Below are positions 9,719-20,794 of a stretch of DNA of 64,000 nt, piece after piece. A program made the position numbers and the translations under genes. The DNA comes from Pictodentalium vernedei (Eukaryota; Mollusca; Scaphopoda; Dentaliida; Dentaliidae), in contig CM062292.1 of assembly GCA_031216915.1 (NCBI GenBank), positions 202,885,262 to 202,949,261 of the forward strand, read 5' to 3'. The notes under the pieces are model-generated. The model made no database searches, was not told the origin of the DNA, and worked only from the letters and a program-made list of their open reading frames with translations. The stretch's first letter is position 1; the number at the start of each line of letters is the position of its first letter.

Positions 9719-10970
9719 TAATAACTCTTTGGCCAGCCGCTGATTTGTCGCGGTCCTCATAAGAGAAGGCCATCATTCCCCCTGCACCCCACCCCCTCTT
9801 CCCCTCCTCTCCTCCCAGCATTCAGATATAAACTGCTTAATAGTGTCCCTCACTTCCTCTTTTTCAATTTCTTCAATAAGCATTCCTACCCTCTCCCTCG
9901 TGTCCCCCTTCAGCCATCTATCCTTTGTTTCTTCACCCCACTTCTGCATTATTCTTCCAGTAAATTTTCTTCTATGAGGTATATACTGTGGGCATTCCAA
10001 GAGAAAATGTTCCAGGGTCTCCACTACTCCAGAATGGCACATTTGGCATCCCTTTTCCCCATCTCTCCCAATTTTTCCCCGGAGCTCCAGTGATCTTGAT
10101 CTCAGTTTGAACAGCAGTGACCCTCCAAAGGTGCCATCTAGGTACTTCTCAAAAGCTGGCTTTTCTTTATATTGTAACCCCTGCAGTGATCTTTTCACGC
10201 TAACCCCTGCTCGCCAGTTTCTATTGCAATCTTCCATGACTCTCTCTTTGACAAACCTTTTGCCTTCTTTCATTCCTACTTCTATGTTTGTGACCTCTAT
10301 AGAGTAATTGTCCATTAGTTCCCTCACATGTTTTGACCACCCCGTTTCTATATTAGAATTCCAAATGGTATCGAGCATCAATTTGCACCACCGGTTGTCA
10401 GACAGGTTTCTCAAGTAGTTAAAGTAACACAGTTTTCCCAAATCTACCCTGTCCTTGATTTTCATCCACCCAAGCTCCCCCCTTACTGCTTCCAAAGCTG
10501 CAGCATTACTCGACCCTGTTATCCATCTGCCGGCATCATTTTGAGTATTTTCCAACTTCTTAATAACGGTTTGGTTTAATGGAATCACGTCCGTGCCATA
10601 CGTTATACTTGGTAAACCCACTCTCTCCCACAGTGTTTTCCCCACAAAGACCTTGTTGAAACTATTTTTCCCTAAAAGTTTTAGTTGGTTCAGAATTCTT
10701 TTCCCCTTCAGAATCAGTTTGGCTGAGTAATTTCTGTACACCCCTCTTCCCGTTATATTTATGCTTACCCCTAGATACTCATACTCTCCCGTTTCTCCTA
10801 CAGTGATTTGTTTGCTTTCCCCTTCGGGGATTGAGAACTCCCCCACTCTCCATCTCTTCGTCATATCTACCTTTCGTCCAACGGGTATTACCTTGCTTTT
10901 ATTTTCATTTAGTTCGAGCCGCCAAGTGTTCCCATATCTACCAACATATATCGAACAATAGAAGCCAACG
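9719..10970 (-). mobile_element. 5'-truncated LINE 2 with (TTA)n tail
   Basis: A minus-strand LINE copy. It keeps only the end of the reverse transcriptase, with coding starting abruptly near 10970 in LELNENKSKVIPVGRK, a block found just after the FADD motif. It ends at about 9719 with a short (TTA)n tail (tattattattatt on the plus strand at 9709-9722), as expected for target-primed insertion. The 3' untranslated part is only about 50 bases. 5' truncation is normal for LINEs. Confidence 0.85.
9773..10864 (-). CDS. LINE 2 ORF2 C-terminal half (RT thumb to zinc knuckle)
   Basis: An open frame of 363 residues, the longest in the window, continuing upstream without a stop to about 10960. The N-terminal part carries EYEYLGVSINITGRG, the 'fkYLGv.i' block that follows the RT active site. 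The middle is the basic connector with ITYGTDVIPLN. The C-terminus has GEKGCQMCHSGVVETLEHFLLEC, a CxxC...H...C knuckle typical of Jockey/CR1-like LINEs. The catalytic FADD lies beyond the truncation, so the copy cannot copy RNA. The open frame suggests a fairly recent insertion. The symbol is left blank because it is an element fragment. Confidence 0.85.
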   Translation of the reverse strand: MTKRWRVGEFSIPEGESKQITVGETGEYEYLGVSINITGRGVYRNYSAKLILKGKRILNQLKLLGKNSFNKVFVGKTLWERVGLPSITYGTDVIPLNQTVIKKLENTQNDAGRWITGSSNAAALEAVRGELGWMKIKDRVDLGKLCYFNYLRNLSDNRWCKLMLDTIWNSNIETGWSKHVRELMDNYSIEVTNIEVGMKEGKRFVKERVMEDCNRNWRAGVSVKRSLQGLQYKEKPAFEKYLDGTFGGSLLFKLRSRSLELRGKIGRDGEKGCQMCHSGVVETLEHFLLECPQYIPHRRKFTGRIMQKWGEETKDRWLKGDTRERVGMLIEEIEKEEVRDTIKQFISECWEERRGRGGGVQGE

Positions 10971-11370
10971 GCACTGTTTTTATTAAAGAATGGCCAGTTT
11001 TCTCAATTAAAAATAAAAATCTTTTAGTGAATAATATACCATTATTTGTCTAGGGGACACAGGTTGTTAGCACTGTTTTGTCAACCTCAAAAGTGTTTAA
11101 CTGGTGGCACATTTAAAGTCTATGACTAATGGCATGTATAACTAATGTACCCAAACCATGGTGTGTGCATACGCGATTACATACGCAAAGTCATAATATC
11201 AAATTTAAAATTTTCGAGTTATAAATATTTAAAATCATTTTTCCCTTCTCCTTAATCCACAAATTGCTGTTTTGTTGTTGGCGCCCTTCTTCCCATACAG
11301 TGACGGGAATATCAAGGGAGGCGACTCGACAGTAACTTTTTCACTTCTTTGAACTGCATCAGCCTGTGGC

Positions 11371-11588
11371 CAATACTATAAAACTTTTACAATTGTATTT
11401 TTTAGAATTGTATTTTCTACCTATTAATATAACTGGCTACAATGAATCATTAGCATTTTAAAAGATATGGCAATTTGACACATCTTTGAAAATGCTAATG
11501 GTTCATTTCAACCCATTTGAAGTCCAGAAAATAACTAACTAGAAAATACAATTCTAGAAAAATACAATTGTAAAAGTTTTATAGTATT
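11371..11588. mobile_element. Stem-loop MITE, about 50-base inverted ends
   Basis: 'aatactataaaacttttaca' followed by 'attgtattttttagaattgt' at the left is mirrored at the right ('acaattctagaaaaatacaa', 'ttgtaaaagttttatagtat'). An inner pair 'gaatcattagcatttt' / 'aaaatgctaatggttc' extends the stem, so almost the whole element folds on itself. The target site is unclear. Confidence 0.65.
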
Positions 11589-11737
11589 GACCCCAGCTAG
11601 CTGTATTGGTTAAATTTGTGAAGGAGTTGTTTCTCCGCACAAAAATATGTATATCATAGGCGGACCTCAGCCCTTTTTTGTAACTCAAATTCAACAGCTT
11701 GAAATTCTCTGTTCGTTTTGTGATCACGGTACTGTGG

Positions 11738-11903
11738 CATTTTGACACTTTCCCATAAATTGCAGCAGGGCAAATCCACCCAGGCTAAATAATATCACAG
11801 CAAAAATTAATTGAAGCACATCTACAGAATAGGAAGCCTTTAAGCTGTGGTACCCACACTTCAGGATAAAGCCCAACAATGGGCTTCGAGCACTCAACCA
11901 GTT
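11738..11903. mobile_element. TTAA-G MITE, left end unclear
   Basis: 'gacactttcccataaattgc', 'gaagcctttaagctgtggta', 'aagcccaacaatgggcttcg' and the terminus gagcactcaaccagTTAA match the copy at 54705. The left TTAA was not located. Confidence 0.6.
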
Positions 11904-12178
11904 AAAAGCATAGTTATAAAAGAAATGCCAGCAGACGGACTTTGGCTCTTTTCATCTGGGTAGGAGTCTTAGATATCGAATCGCTCTTGCTGGAAATCAT
12001 GCACTTTCTTACAAGACTAGATTTGATACCTTGACTAATGTCACACACACAGTCTGTCATACAAATGGATGGTTGTAGTACCCGATTCCGACAGTTGTGG
12101 GACTCAAGGCGACCAGTTTGGAGCACGGAACGTATTATTTAAATAAGTTGCATTACTACCTCATGTATATTTTATTTC

Positions 12179-12432
12179 TTAATCCTTTACCTAACATGAA
12201 AACCAGACGACACTTGCAAAAAAAAAAAATTCTTGAACTAATTTTTTTTCATTTTTTGTCTAAAAAACCATAGGTTATGACCCCTCATTGGAACGAGCTC
12301 CAGGAGCTCGTTCCAATGAGGGGTCATAATCTATGTTTTTGAGACAAAATATGAAAAAATAATGAAAATTAACTGGCGATTTTTGAGAATAGCGCTGGCC
12401 GGCTTTTCCCGTTACGTTGGGTAAAGGGTTAA
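12179..12432. mobile_element. TTAA-A MITE
   Basis: TTAATCCTTTACCTAACATG at the left and CGTTGGGTAAAGGGTTAA at the right. The palindrome is intact with loop CAG between the two GAGCTC halves. Confidence 0.93.
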
Positions 12433-12507
12433 AAAGTAAATCTAGAGTTTTGGGAATGTAATCCCAACGACGAAGGTATGCCGTGGTGATGTATTTGGAA
12501 TAATATA

Positions 12508-12790
12508 TCAGTCGGAACTTGAGCCATCACAGTCGGGACTTGAGCCTTCACAGTCGGGACAAACCGGGTTTCCTCCCCAAGCCCAGTCGGTCATATTTGC
12601 GGCGCGCCCTGAATACTTGACGAGAATATCTATCGGAAGAGAAGGATCTATACAATTCAAGTTATCTTTTAAGTTGCAGTTGCCGCGGTCATTGAGGGTA
12701 AGGCCAAGGTGTTTGTGTTGATCACCATAGATTCTGAATAGTTTAATCCAACATTTGGTTTGTTTATGCATTTGGTGGAGTCTAAAATGA
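12508..12790 (-). pseudogene. Rearranged LINE 3-related fragment
   Basis: An 87-residue minus-strand frame. Part of it, KHLGLTLNDRGN, is the same as LINE 3 at about 16268. Just before it the DNA matches LINE 3 at 'aatctatggtgatca' (16169-16183), so about 75 bases between these points are deleted here. The preceding MHKQTKCWIKLF is repeated in the frame at 14059-13601. The far end (PDCEGSSPDCDGSS) comes from a small internal repeat 'cagtcgggacttgagcc'. The stretch 12475-12560 also resembles 5395-5480. It is a mosaic of repeat pieces, not a gene. Confidence 0.55.
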
Positions 12791-13050
12791 TAGTCTCAAT
12801 GGCCCTTTCACCGTCTTGCCTCCCGACGTTACCATACAAAGAACGTGGTTCAAGAGATGCGAGTGATTTTTTTCAGCCTGCAAAATCATGTATGTAATTT
12901 GAGCTTGTCTAACATCTAACAAAGACAATAAAAAACTAAACAAGATTTAACCCTATCTCTGTCACCACGGCCGATTCGGCCCCTTTCAGCCTGTTTCTTC
13001 GTCTCTGTCTAACTCATTAACTCCACGTCTCTATCCCTCCCGATCCCCCC

Positions 13051-13112
13051 TCTCTCTCTCATATCTCTCCCTCTCTCTCTGTCTCTCTCTCTCTCTGTCT
13101 CTCTGTCTGAGA
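13051..13112. repeat. CT/CTGT microsatellite
   Basis: 'ctctctctctcatatctctc' then 'cctctctctctgtctctctc' and so on, a pyrimidine-rich run of about 60 bases. Confidence 0.85.
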
Positions 13113-13600
13113 CAGGGTTAATGCCTACAGTGCATGTAAAATCGCTAATTATAGTTTTGACGCAGCATGCTTTGGTTTAATATCTACCGGTGTCGCATGC
13201 CCATTAACTGGAGGAGTGTTGGATTAGTTATGGTTCTTGGTTCATTTGGATTTGCCTTTGAACAGTTTATTGGAGATTGGCTGTGAACACTCTTCATATA
13301 AATTGTCACGCGACAGATCTGTACGAAGAAAACACTTCCAAGAGAATACAGGGCTCTGTACCAACCGCTATTGTAATACAACCCCTATTTTAAAAGAAAT
13401 TATTACAATAGCGGTTGATGCAAACCCTTTCACCGACCGCTATTGTAAAATATTACAACAGTGGGAGATTCAAACTTTTATCTCGGCCGCTATTTTAATA
13501 TACTTATTACAATAGTCGTCGAGTGTCAGTTGTAATAAGTTTTTCATAAATTTGAGAATAAGTCAACTAGGGATGCTTACAACAGACGAGACTGTTTCAT

Positions 13601-14059
13601 TCAAGATTTAATCTCTTCATACCGATCACAGCGACGAAAAAGCCAGAAATTTGCGAAATGACCAGTAAAATCTGAAATATCTAGCTTGCCCCGGACAATG
13701 TTCGATAAAACCATACAAATAGGATTGTCATTGGCATCAGCTCTTTCAGTTCTTTCAAGTACATGAACATTTGTACGGTTTTCTATATAAATATGGTTTA
13801 AAAGATTTGTAAAATATAATGTGTGATCCTTAGATGGTTGACAAAGGCGCAGTGAGCGCACTGGAGATGAGTTGGGCGACAGATAGGAGACCGATCTTTC
13901 TGCAATTTTATTTCTTTGTATAAACTCTTTCAATGCTAAGCTACCGAATAGTTTAATCCAACATTTGGTTTGTTTATGCATTTGGTGGAGTCTAAAATGA
14001 TACCATAGGGAAAATCTGTCCCAATTTATTCCAACAGCCAGTGCGGCGGTTGGATTCAA
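13601..14059 (-). pseudogene. Unidentified repeat-borne ORF (152 codons)
   Basis: An open frame whose N-terminal part RFSLWYHFRLHQMHKQTKC plus WIKLF is repeated in DNA at 12725-12800. The rest (SVSYLSPNSSPVRSLRL, NDNPICMVLSNIVRGKL, FTGHFANFWLFRRCDRYEE) is not recognised. It lies inside the fold-back structure 13351-14692. Since part of it is multicopy within 1.3 kb, it probably derives from a transposon, possibly the region between endonuclease and RT of a LINE. Confidence 0.4.
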
Positions 14060-14198
14060 TTATGACCAGTCGTCCTCAAGTATTTAGTGTTCGCCTCTTC
14101 GTATACATGTCAGTAGGATTAAAGGGGTTAATTTATTACATTAATAGTTTGGTCACAAATCTTGCGCGGGGTGGGAAGGGGCTGCAGGGTGGTGCAGG

Positions 14199-14550
14199 GC
14201 TTGGTGGCTCTGTGACTAGAACCTTGGGGTCGTGATCTGAATGTCGTGGTTTGGAATCTAGTTCTTGCAATCTGCGTTGTGTCTTTGAGCAAAACACTTC
14301 ATTTCCATTGCTCACTTGGGGACACAGTGGCGCCGAGTTCTATGGCATATCGCACTCTGACGGTACACGTGCTTTCTTCCAACTCTGAACCTGCCTCGGT
14401 GGGATTAGTAAGTTGGAAAGTCTGACAGTGACTCGCGGTTTCTCGGTGGTCCTTTCCGGGTACTCTGGCTTCTCCCACCTGTTAAAATGTCACCGACACG
14501 AATTGACCTTGGCCACTAAAAGTGTCGTAAAACCCCTATCATCATTCCAT
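14199..14550 (+). mobile_element. Diverged tRNA-headed SINE
   Basis: Recognised by 'ctgcgttgtgtctttgagca', 'gactcgcggtttctcggtgg', 'tccgggtactctggcttc' and 'gtcgtaaaacccc' in family order. The head (ggtggctctgtgactagaa...) is decayed. It lies inside the fold-back element 13351-14692 and is older than the other copies by divergence. Confidence 0.7.
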
Positions 14551-15263
14551 CCACAAATTGTGCTTAACCGCGCGGTCGTAATAAATTTATAAGTTTATTA
14601 CAATAGCGGGCGGTGAAAATTTTTGCATCAACCGCTATTGTAATAAGTTTATTACAATAGCGGTTGTATTACAATAGTGGTTGGTACAGGGCACATTCAC
14701 GAAATAGGAATCCTTTAATTGTGGCACCAGCACTTTTCAACACAGTCAAAATATGGACTTCTAATATCCTTGAAAAATATGTACATGTGACCGCTACTTC
14801 CCTTCCTGTCGGTTTTTCTTTCTTATTTGTTGCATAACCCCCTGTTTTCGGGTAAAAAAATGTTGTCTCATTGTCTGAAGGGCAATACTTGAAAAGGATA
14901 TTTGATTGCCAAAATTGAAGTGTTGTGATTAATTTGTTTTTCGTCTCAACGTTGTAATAGTCGCCTATGGAAAAATATTTAGTACTGCGGTACCTATACA
15001 GACTGAACTCGCGCTACGCCTATCGTCGCAACATATCCAGCCATTGGCCTTTGTACTTTTCGTGATTTTATCTTGCAGAAGATTCAAAGTTTCATATCCG
15101 AACTACGAAAATACAGAAGGGTTTATTCTTGTATGACACCCCACCAGGAGGTGCCGCCTCTGTCCTCAAATTTGTTTGTGGGAGCTGGGCTGGGTACGGT
15201 GTTCACCTTTTGTCTCTCAAGGTAAACCAAAGACGATCCTTGCACGTCATTTATTGTATTGAG

Positions 15264-15264
<1 letters not shown>

Positions 15265-15292
<28 letters not shown>
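15265..15292. repeat. Poly-A tract of about 28
   Basis: Lies just upstream of LINE 3. It could be the tail of an older plus-strand retroposed sequence ending here; 'ttgtattgaggc' before it is not recognised. Confidence 0.7.
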
Positions 15293-15296
<4 letters not shown>

Positions 15297-15334
15297 ACAT
15301 TGATAATAATTTTGACGTATTTTTTGTTTCGTTG

Positions 15335-17802
15335 AGTAAAATTTAAAAATACTGATTCCAATCTAGCACGCCCGATATTAAGTAGTATTATTTTCAATAT
15401 CGAAGATATAAAGCATTCGGTTGATTCTCTCAACGTATCCAAAGAATGCGGCCCAGACGACATTAGTCGAAAAAACCCTCATGATGTGTTCTGCGAGTCT
15501 AGCTGGCCCGTTAATAATTGCCTTTAACTTAACGCTCATGCATTCCTTCTTCCCACCCGAATGAAAAAGCGAAAATGTCATTCATGTATTCAAAACCAGA
15601 GACCGCCAATGTGTTTCAAACTACCGCCCTATAACTTTACTGAGCTGTGTCAGTAAAGTATTTGAGAAATGTATCTTCAAACGCATTCTATCATTCTTGC
15701 AAAGCAACACTTTGCTAACCCTACTTCAGTCAGGCTTTCTCCCATCCGAATCAACGGTACTACAACTCACTGACATCTACCATACCTTCAGTTCTGTCCT
15801 TGACGAAGGAAAAGAAATTCGGGTAGTCTTTTGCAATAAAGTTTGGCACAAATAGGCATCACAGGCCCTTTACTGGATTGGTTTCTTATATATCTACCTG
15901 GCAGAAACCAACGTGTATGTTTAAACTCTGTGTCGTCATCACGGGGCGAAGGATCTGCGGGTGTTCACAAGGCTCTACCCTGGGATTTTGTTATTCTTGA
16001 TATATATCAGCGATATTGTAAACAATATCACTTCTAACAGACTATTTGCCGATGTACACCTTTGTTCCCCAGAGTTGAACAACCAAATATGGACGCTGAG
16101 ATAATTAACAAGGACATAAAAACAATACAGGATTGGGCCCAAACATGGTTAGTGATCTTTAATCCTCCAAAGCGGAATCTATGGTGATCAGCCGCAAATC
16201 CCCAAAACCAAATCACCCCCCCCCCTCTTTTAATGTCTGTCCAAATAATAAAGAATGCCGAAAACACAAACATCTTGGTCTTACCCTCAATGACCGCGGC
16301 AACTGGGCGTCACACATCGCAGAAATAACCTCGAAGGGATGGCAACGTATAGCTCTGCTTAGACAATTAAAATTTAGACTTGACCGAAAAGTACTTGAAA
16401 AGATGTACTTTGCATTTGTTTGCCCCATGTTAGAATATGTGGATGCAGTTTGGGACAACTGCTCCCCCAGGAAGTCGGAGTGGTTGCAAAAATACAAATA
16501 GAGGGAGCTTGTGTTGTTACGGGTGGAACTAGAAGCGCAAGTAAACAGTCCCTACACACTGAAACAGGCTGTGAACCTCTTCAGACTAGACGGAAAAAAA
16601 CAAGTTAATTCAATACGGTACTTCAAGATACTTCACGGCCTTACGCCTCCTTATCTCTCACTGATGGTACCCTCATCAGGGGCTGAACTACAATCTGTGG
16701 AATAATGCCAATCTGAACACAATCTCATGCCGTAGGCCTACCAATCTGCACCAAACCTCCTTTTTACTATCCGCGACTAACCTCTGGAATGATATCTCTA
16801 TTGAAATAAGACACAATCCTAATATTACGACGTTCAAGCAGTATCTCAAAAGCACCAGAAGAACTATACCAAAATTTGACTCTGGACATAAATCACGCCT
16901 GGCCCAGATCTTGCACTGTAGACTATGTCTTTCTATTTCTCGGCTTGTGCCGGATGCCTGTGATTGCATTGGGGAAAAAAGAAACTCCAACACACACTTC
17001 TTAGACCTGTTCTTAATATCTACCGATCTCAAAGGCACATCTAAATAGTGGGCTACCCCAAGATATCTCAAGATGTTCCATAATCAGTGAAGCTGTTGAC
17101 TGTTTGCACTCCTGTTAGGGTACCTTCGCGCTGCATGCAATTGTAGACGCCGGGTGGCAGGCTTGACTGGAAAATGTTCTCTTGAAAGTCTGTAGATTTA
17201 CATGTGTGTGCTTTCTGTTATCCTTGATCATTGGTTTTATCAGCTGACACAATCATACAAAGTGTCATACTAACGCGACCTGTCCTACTTTCCGTGTGTT
17301 TTCTTACATATTTTGTATTAACTCCAACAGAACTTTCGTGGAAAACAGCCACACTCATCCCTCAATAAATCTGGGAAGAGAGACCGATCCAACTCAAAAT
17401 GTGGAGAGGTCTAGGTGTCACTCGCAACCAGCGGCGTACCGCCGCAGATTGCGGTTGATACTTGGTCCTGACCACATTCTGTAAAAATACTCTCTTCGTA
17501 ATTTGGAGCAATATCGAAGTTTTTCTCTGCCGGAAATAGTGCTTAACGGGCGCGAATGGATCAAATCAGTATCTCAACCGCCAGTACACTGCCCACCACC
17601 GGCTCAACCATCTCAAACCGGCCATTGCTGCATAAATCTTTTCTTTGGTGATATTTCGTTTCTCTTGGAGACAGCCCAGTTTTAACCTTTGGGTTGCTCC
17701 TGAATCCATTACCATGTTTGTTACTATTTTGTCAATTTATGCTTGTTACTGTATAATTTAATCATACTTTGGAAATAAATATTGTTTAAACTAAACTAAA
17801 AG
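15335..17802 (+). mobile_element. Degenerate LINE 3, plus strand, with 3' end
   Basis: The reading frames patch together into a LINE RT: ECGPDDIS (15447), NYRPITLLSCVSKVFEKCI (broken, about 15620), QSGFLPSESTVLQLT (15730), a motif A remnant, then GITGPLLDWFLIYL (15855), SAGV (15957), LFADV (catalytic DD lost, 16040), HLGLTLNDRGNWASHI (16270) and the thumb. A diverged knuckle follows at about 16960. The 3' untranslated region ends at 17802 in 'gtttaaactaaactaaaag', a natural LINE 3' terminus. More than five frameshifts and stops are needed. The poly-A run at 15265-15292 lies just upstream. Confidence 0.8.
16181..16501 (+). pseudogene. LINE 3 ORF2 fragment (thumb region)
   Basis: A 106-residue open stretch inside LINE 3. 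It includes KHLGLTLNDRGNWASHI, a block of lysine/arginine-rich helices (RQLKFRLDRKVLEKMY) and FVCPMLEYVDAVWDNC, corresponding to the 'i.P.leYas.vW' signature after the LINE active site. The upstream FADD has decayed to FADV. Only a remnant. Confidence 0.75.
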
Positions 17803-18179
17803 TTGTATCAGTGATTGTGGGTTTCATTGTGAGCATTGAGTTTAGGATCTATACGAGAGGAATTTCTAGTTCCGAGTTGAATTCCGTTATTGGGGACCGG
17901 CCCTTTTGTAGTCTCTAGCTCATGGTGTCACTCATATTACCGTCTTCTGACACAAAATTATTCTCATCCTCCTAATGACTGCCACTTTTGTCGGAACTTA
18001 CTTGCTTCTGAGCACGAGTAGAAGAAAGTGGGAGGACTACACTGTTTTTTTTTGCATGGAAATGGATAATGTTGGTGGGACACTTCTTCGCTGTTCTCAA
18101 AATGACAGAGAGAATATGTAAAAAGGAGGATCTGTGGTCATCACGCATGCATTTAAGTCGATTGGTTGTTTAAAAATCC

Positions 18180-18416
18180 TTAACCCTTTACGCAACGAAT
18201 CGGCCGCATCCGCCCGCGTAATATGCAAATTCAGCAGTTGAAAAAATATCATTTTTCAAAAAATTGCAACAAAACCATATCATGTGACCCCTCGTTGGAA
18301 CGAGCTCGTCGAGCTCGTTCCAACGAGGGGTCACATGATATGGTTTTGTTGAAATTGAAAAAAATAATATTTAAAATAATAAATTTTGATATCGTCTGTG
18401 TTAGGTAAAGGGTTAA
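18180..18416. mobile_element. TTAA-B MITE
   Basis: TTAACCCTTTACGCAACGAA at the left and GTTAGGTAAAGGGTTAA at the right. Perfect palindrome 'catgtgacccctcgttggaa' / cGAGCTCgtcGAGCTCg / 'ttccaacgaggggtcacatg'. Best copy of family B. Confidence 0.93.
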
Positions 18417-18516
18417 TATGTAAGAACACGAAGTCAATTCATTTGATCATAAAATCGAGAATTTTAATTGATGACCCAGTTTTACGTGTGCGAAGGGGTG
18501 TCCCGCTGAATTTTTA

Positions 18517-20211
18517 GCTCACCTGACTGAAAGTCAGGATGAGCTTTTGTGATTACTCATCGTCCGTCGTCCGTGAACATGGTGTTTGCAACTGCCCCTC
18601 CTAAACCGCTGAAACAATTTTAGTTAAATTTGAGATGTTTGCTTGTTCTGACATCGCATTTTGTTTTTGTTCAAATCAACTGCCCAGCCCCATAGGGAAG
18701 GGGTGGGGAAAAATCCACCAAACTTAAAAAAAAATCTTCTTCTCATGAACCAGTGGGTACAATGACTTGATATTTGGTATGTAGCTTCCTTTTGCGGTGT
18801 ACGATCAAATTTGTTGAAACGAAAGTTCGTGGAGCAATATTTGCCTTTGTAATGGGAGGGGCAGGATTTTTGACCCCTCCCGAAATTTCTATTTTCTGAA
18901 ACGATTGTCCGATTTGAACCAAATTTGATATGTGGCATTATTGAGTCATAAGTACTTGATTCATGCAAAACAATTTTCCCCGTGCCCCCGTGAGAAGCCC
19001 AGGAGCTAAAAATAGAAATATATTCAAATGCTCATATTTCCCAAACCGCACGGAACAAAGTACTGTTATTTGATATAAAGCATCCTTGGGACCTGTAGAA
19101 TGGAATAGTAAAACAAATTGCCATAGGTTGTGTCAGGGTGTTCTATAGGGGGTATCGAACCACTGATCAGAATCTTTTGTTATCTGATATACACCATCCA
19201 GGGGGGGGGGGGGGGGGAAGGGGTCAGATACAAGTGTGTTAAAATGAAGCCCCTTGGTTCATATTTGGGCTCAATACAGGAGCCCGAATTTTAACTTAGG
19301 ACAATATGGGGAATGGTCTTTAAAAATCTTCTTCTTCAGATCCACTAGTCGGAATGCTTTCACATTTGGTATGCAACATTCTTAGGGTGGTGGTTGGGGG
19401 GGGGGGGGGGGGGGGATTCAAGTTTGTTTTATTCGGGTCCCTGGATTAATATTTGGGCTCCCTATGGTAGCTCGAATTTTAACTTCGTGCAATATTAGGG
19501 CCTTTCTGTAAAACTCTTCTTCAGATCCACCAGTCAGAATGCTTTCATATTTAGTATACACCATCTCTGGGTGGGGGGTGGGGTGGGGGGTGGGGTGGGG
19601 GGTGGGGGGGAGGAGATTCACATTTGTTCAAATTGAGTGCCTGGGTTAATATTTGGGATCCCTATGGTAGCCAGAATTTTAACTTAGTGCAAGATGAGGA
19701 AATTTCTTTAAAATCTTCTTCTTCAGATCCACCAGTTAGAATGCTTTCATATTTGGTATACAACATTTTTAGCGGATCAGATTCAAGTTTGTTCAAATCG
19801 AGTGCCTGGGTTAATATTTGGGCTCACTCTGGTAGCCCAAATTTTAACTTAGTGCAATATGAGGGAATTTATTTAAAAATCTTCTTCTTCAGACCCATAT
19901 TTCGTATAAAACATCTCGAGGGGGGGGGGGGGGGGGTGGGGGGTGGGGGTGTAGGTTAGGATTCAAGTTTGTTCAAATCGAGTTCGTGGGTTAATATTGG
20001 GCTCCATCTGGTAGCCCGAATTTAACTTAGTGCAATATGAGGAAATGTCTTTAAAAATCTTCTTTTTCCGATTCACCAGTCAGATTGCTTTCAAATTTGG
20101 TATACAACGTTCTGGCGGTGGAAGGGAAGGGCTCAGACTCCACTTTATTCAAGTTAAGTTCCTAGGTTGATAGTAGGATTCCCTTGTTTTGCATTACTGG
20201 AAATCTGAGCA
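18517..20211 (+). repeat. Long non-coding element with about 180-base internal repeats, copy 1
   Basis: Begins 'agctcacctgactgaaagtc' 'aggatgagcttttgtgatta' 'ctcatcgtccgtcgtccgtg', a head shared with 30592. It then consists of about seven diverged units of roughly 180 bases containing 'cttcttcttcagatccacca', 'tcatatttggtatacaacat', 'ggttaatatttgggctc' and 'gtagcccgaattttaactta'. Several units carry long G runs (19202-19218, 19399-19415, 19921-19936). ORFs in it are by-products. The end is lost at a truncated MITE. Confidence 0.8.
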
Positions 20212-20353
20212 TTTATATTATTTTTCAAAAAATTGCAATAAAACCATATCATGTGACACCTTGTTGGAACAAGCTCGTCGAAATTGAAAAATTAAAAAAA
20301 AAAAAATTAAATTTAATAAATTTTTATATCGTTTGCGTTGGGTAAAGAGTTAA
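20212..20353. mobile_element. TTAA-B MITE, one half lost
   Basis: Starts abruptly at 'ttatattatttttcaaaaaa' and keeps one arm (accatatcatgtgacacctt, gttggaacaagctcgtcg). It then jumps to the right end GTTGGGTAAAGAGTTAA. The second palindrome arm is deleted, and the 5' side abuts the long repeat element 18517-20211. Confidence 0.8.
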
Positions 20354-20503
20354 ACAACTGTTGTCATGTGAGTGCCTCAGGCTGCATGGGGGGGGGGGGG
20401 GGGAGGGGTACTCTTGTTATTTTTTTTATTTTTCCTCCCAAAATTTTAGTAGTTTTGAATAATCCAATAATGTCCAACGATAAGTGTTCATCACGTAGTG
20501 TAA

Positions 20504-20791
20504 GGCCCTGTTTGTACAGAACGCGATGCGATGCGATGCGATGCGATGCGACGCGACGTGGCCGTGAAAATTTTTCGCTTCAATGTATTTCCATTTCACC
20601 ATTGAGACTCGCTATTTCAGTTTCGCTAGTTTAGCCAAAAATGTTGCATCGCTTATGTGCGCTTGCCTAATTATGCAATTTGAAACATGATTAAAGCGAA
20701 CCTGCGCGCGGTGTATAAACGGGTCTAGCGAAGCGCTGCGAAGTCGCTGCACCCTGCGACGCGTCGCTTCGCGTTCTGTCTAAACAGGGAC
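20504..20791. mobile_element. Harbinger-like MITE with TAA duplication
   Basis: Ends GGCCCTGTTTGTACAGAACG and CGTTCTGTCTAAACAGGGAC are inverted repeats. TAA flanks both sides (20501-20503, 20792-20794), fitting the 3-base target of PIF/Harbinger. The left subterminal part contains five GATGC units in tandem (about 20525-20550), with a GC-rich CGAAGCG counterpart on the right. Non-coding, 288 bases. Confidence 0.65.
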
Positions 20792-20794
20792 TAA

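Larger units (their letters stand above)
13351..14692. mobile_element. Fold-back element with 'accgctattgtaat' ends
   Basis: The left end (13351-13420) reads ctgtaccaaccgctattgt and then aatacaacc. The right end (14625-14692) ends with its inverse, tattacaatagtggttggta. Both ends contain further inverted copies of 'ttattacaatagcggttg', and the left side also carries diverged copies at 13430-13525. The interior holds an unidentified ORF and a diverged SINE. Long, internally repeated inverted ends resemble fold-back or Harbinger/Mutator-type non-autonomous elements. A clear target duplication was not found. Confidence 0.55.

Noticed and set aside
19418..19959. Open frames in the long repeat element
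   Set aside because: They arise from the phased repeat units and G runs; no coding bias or homology seen.
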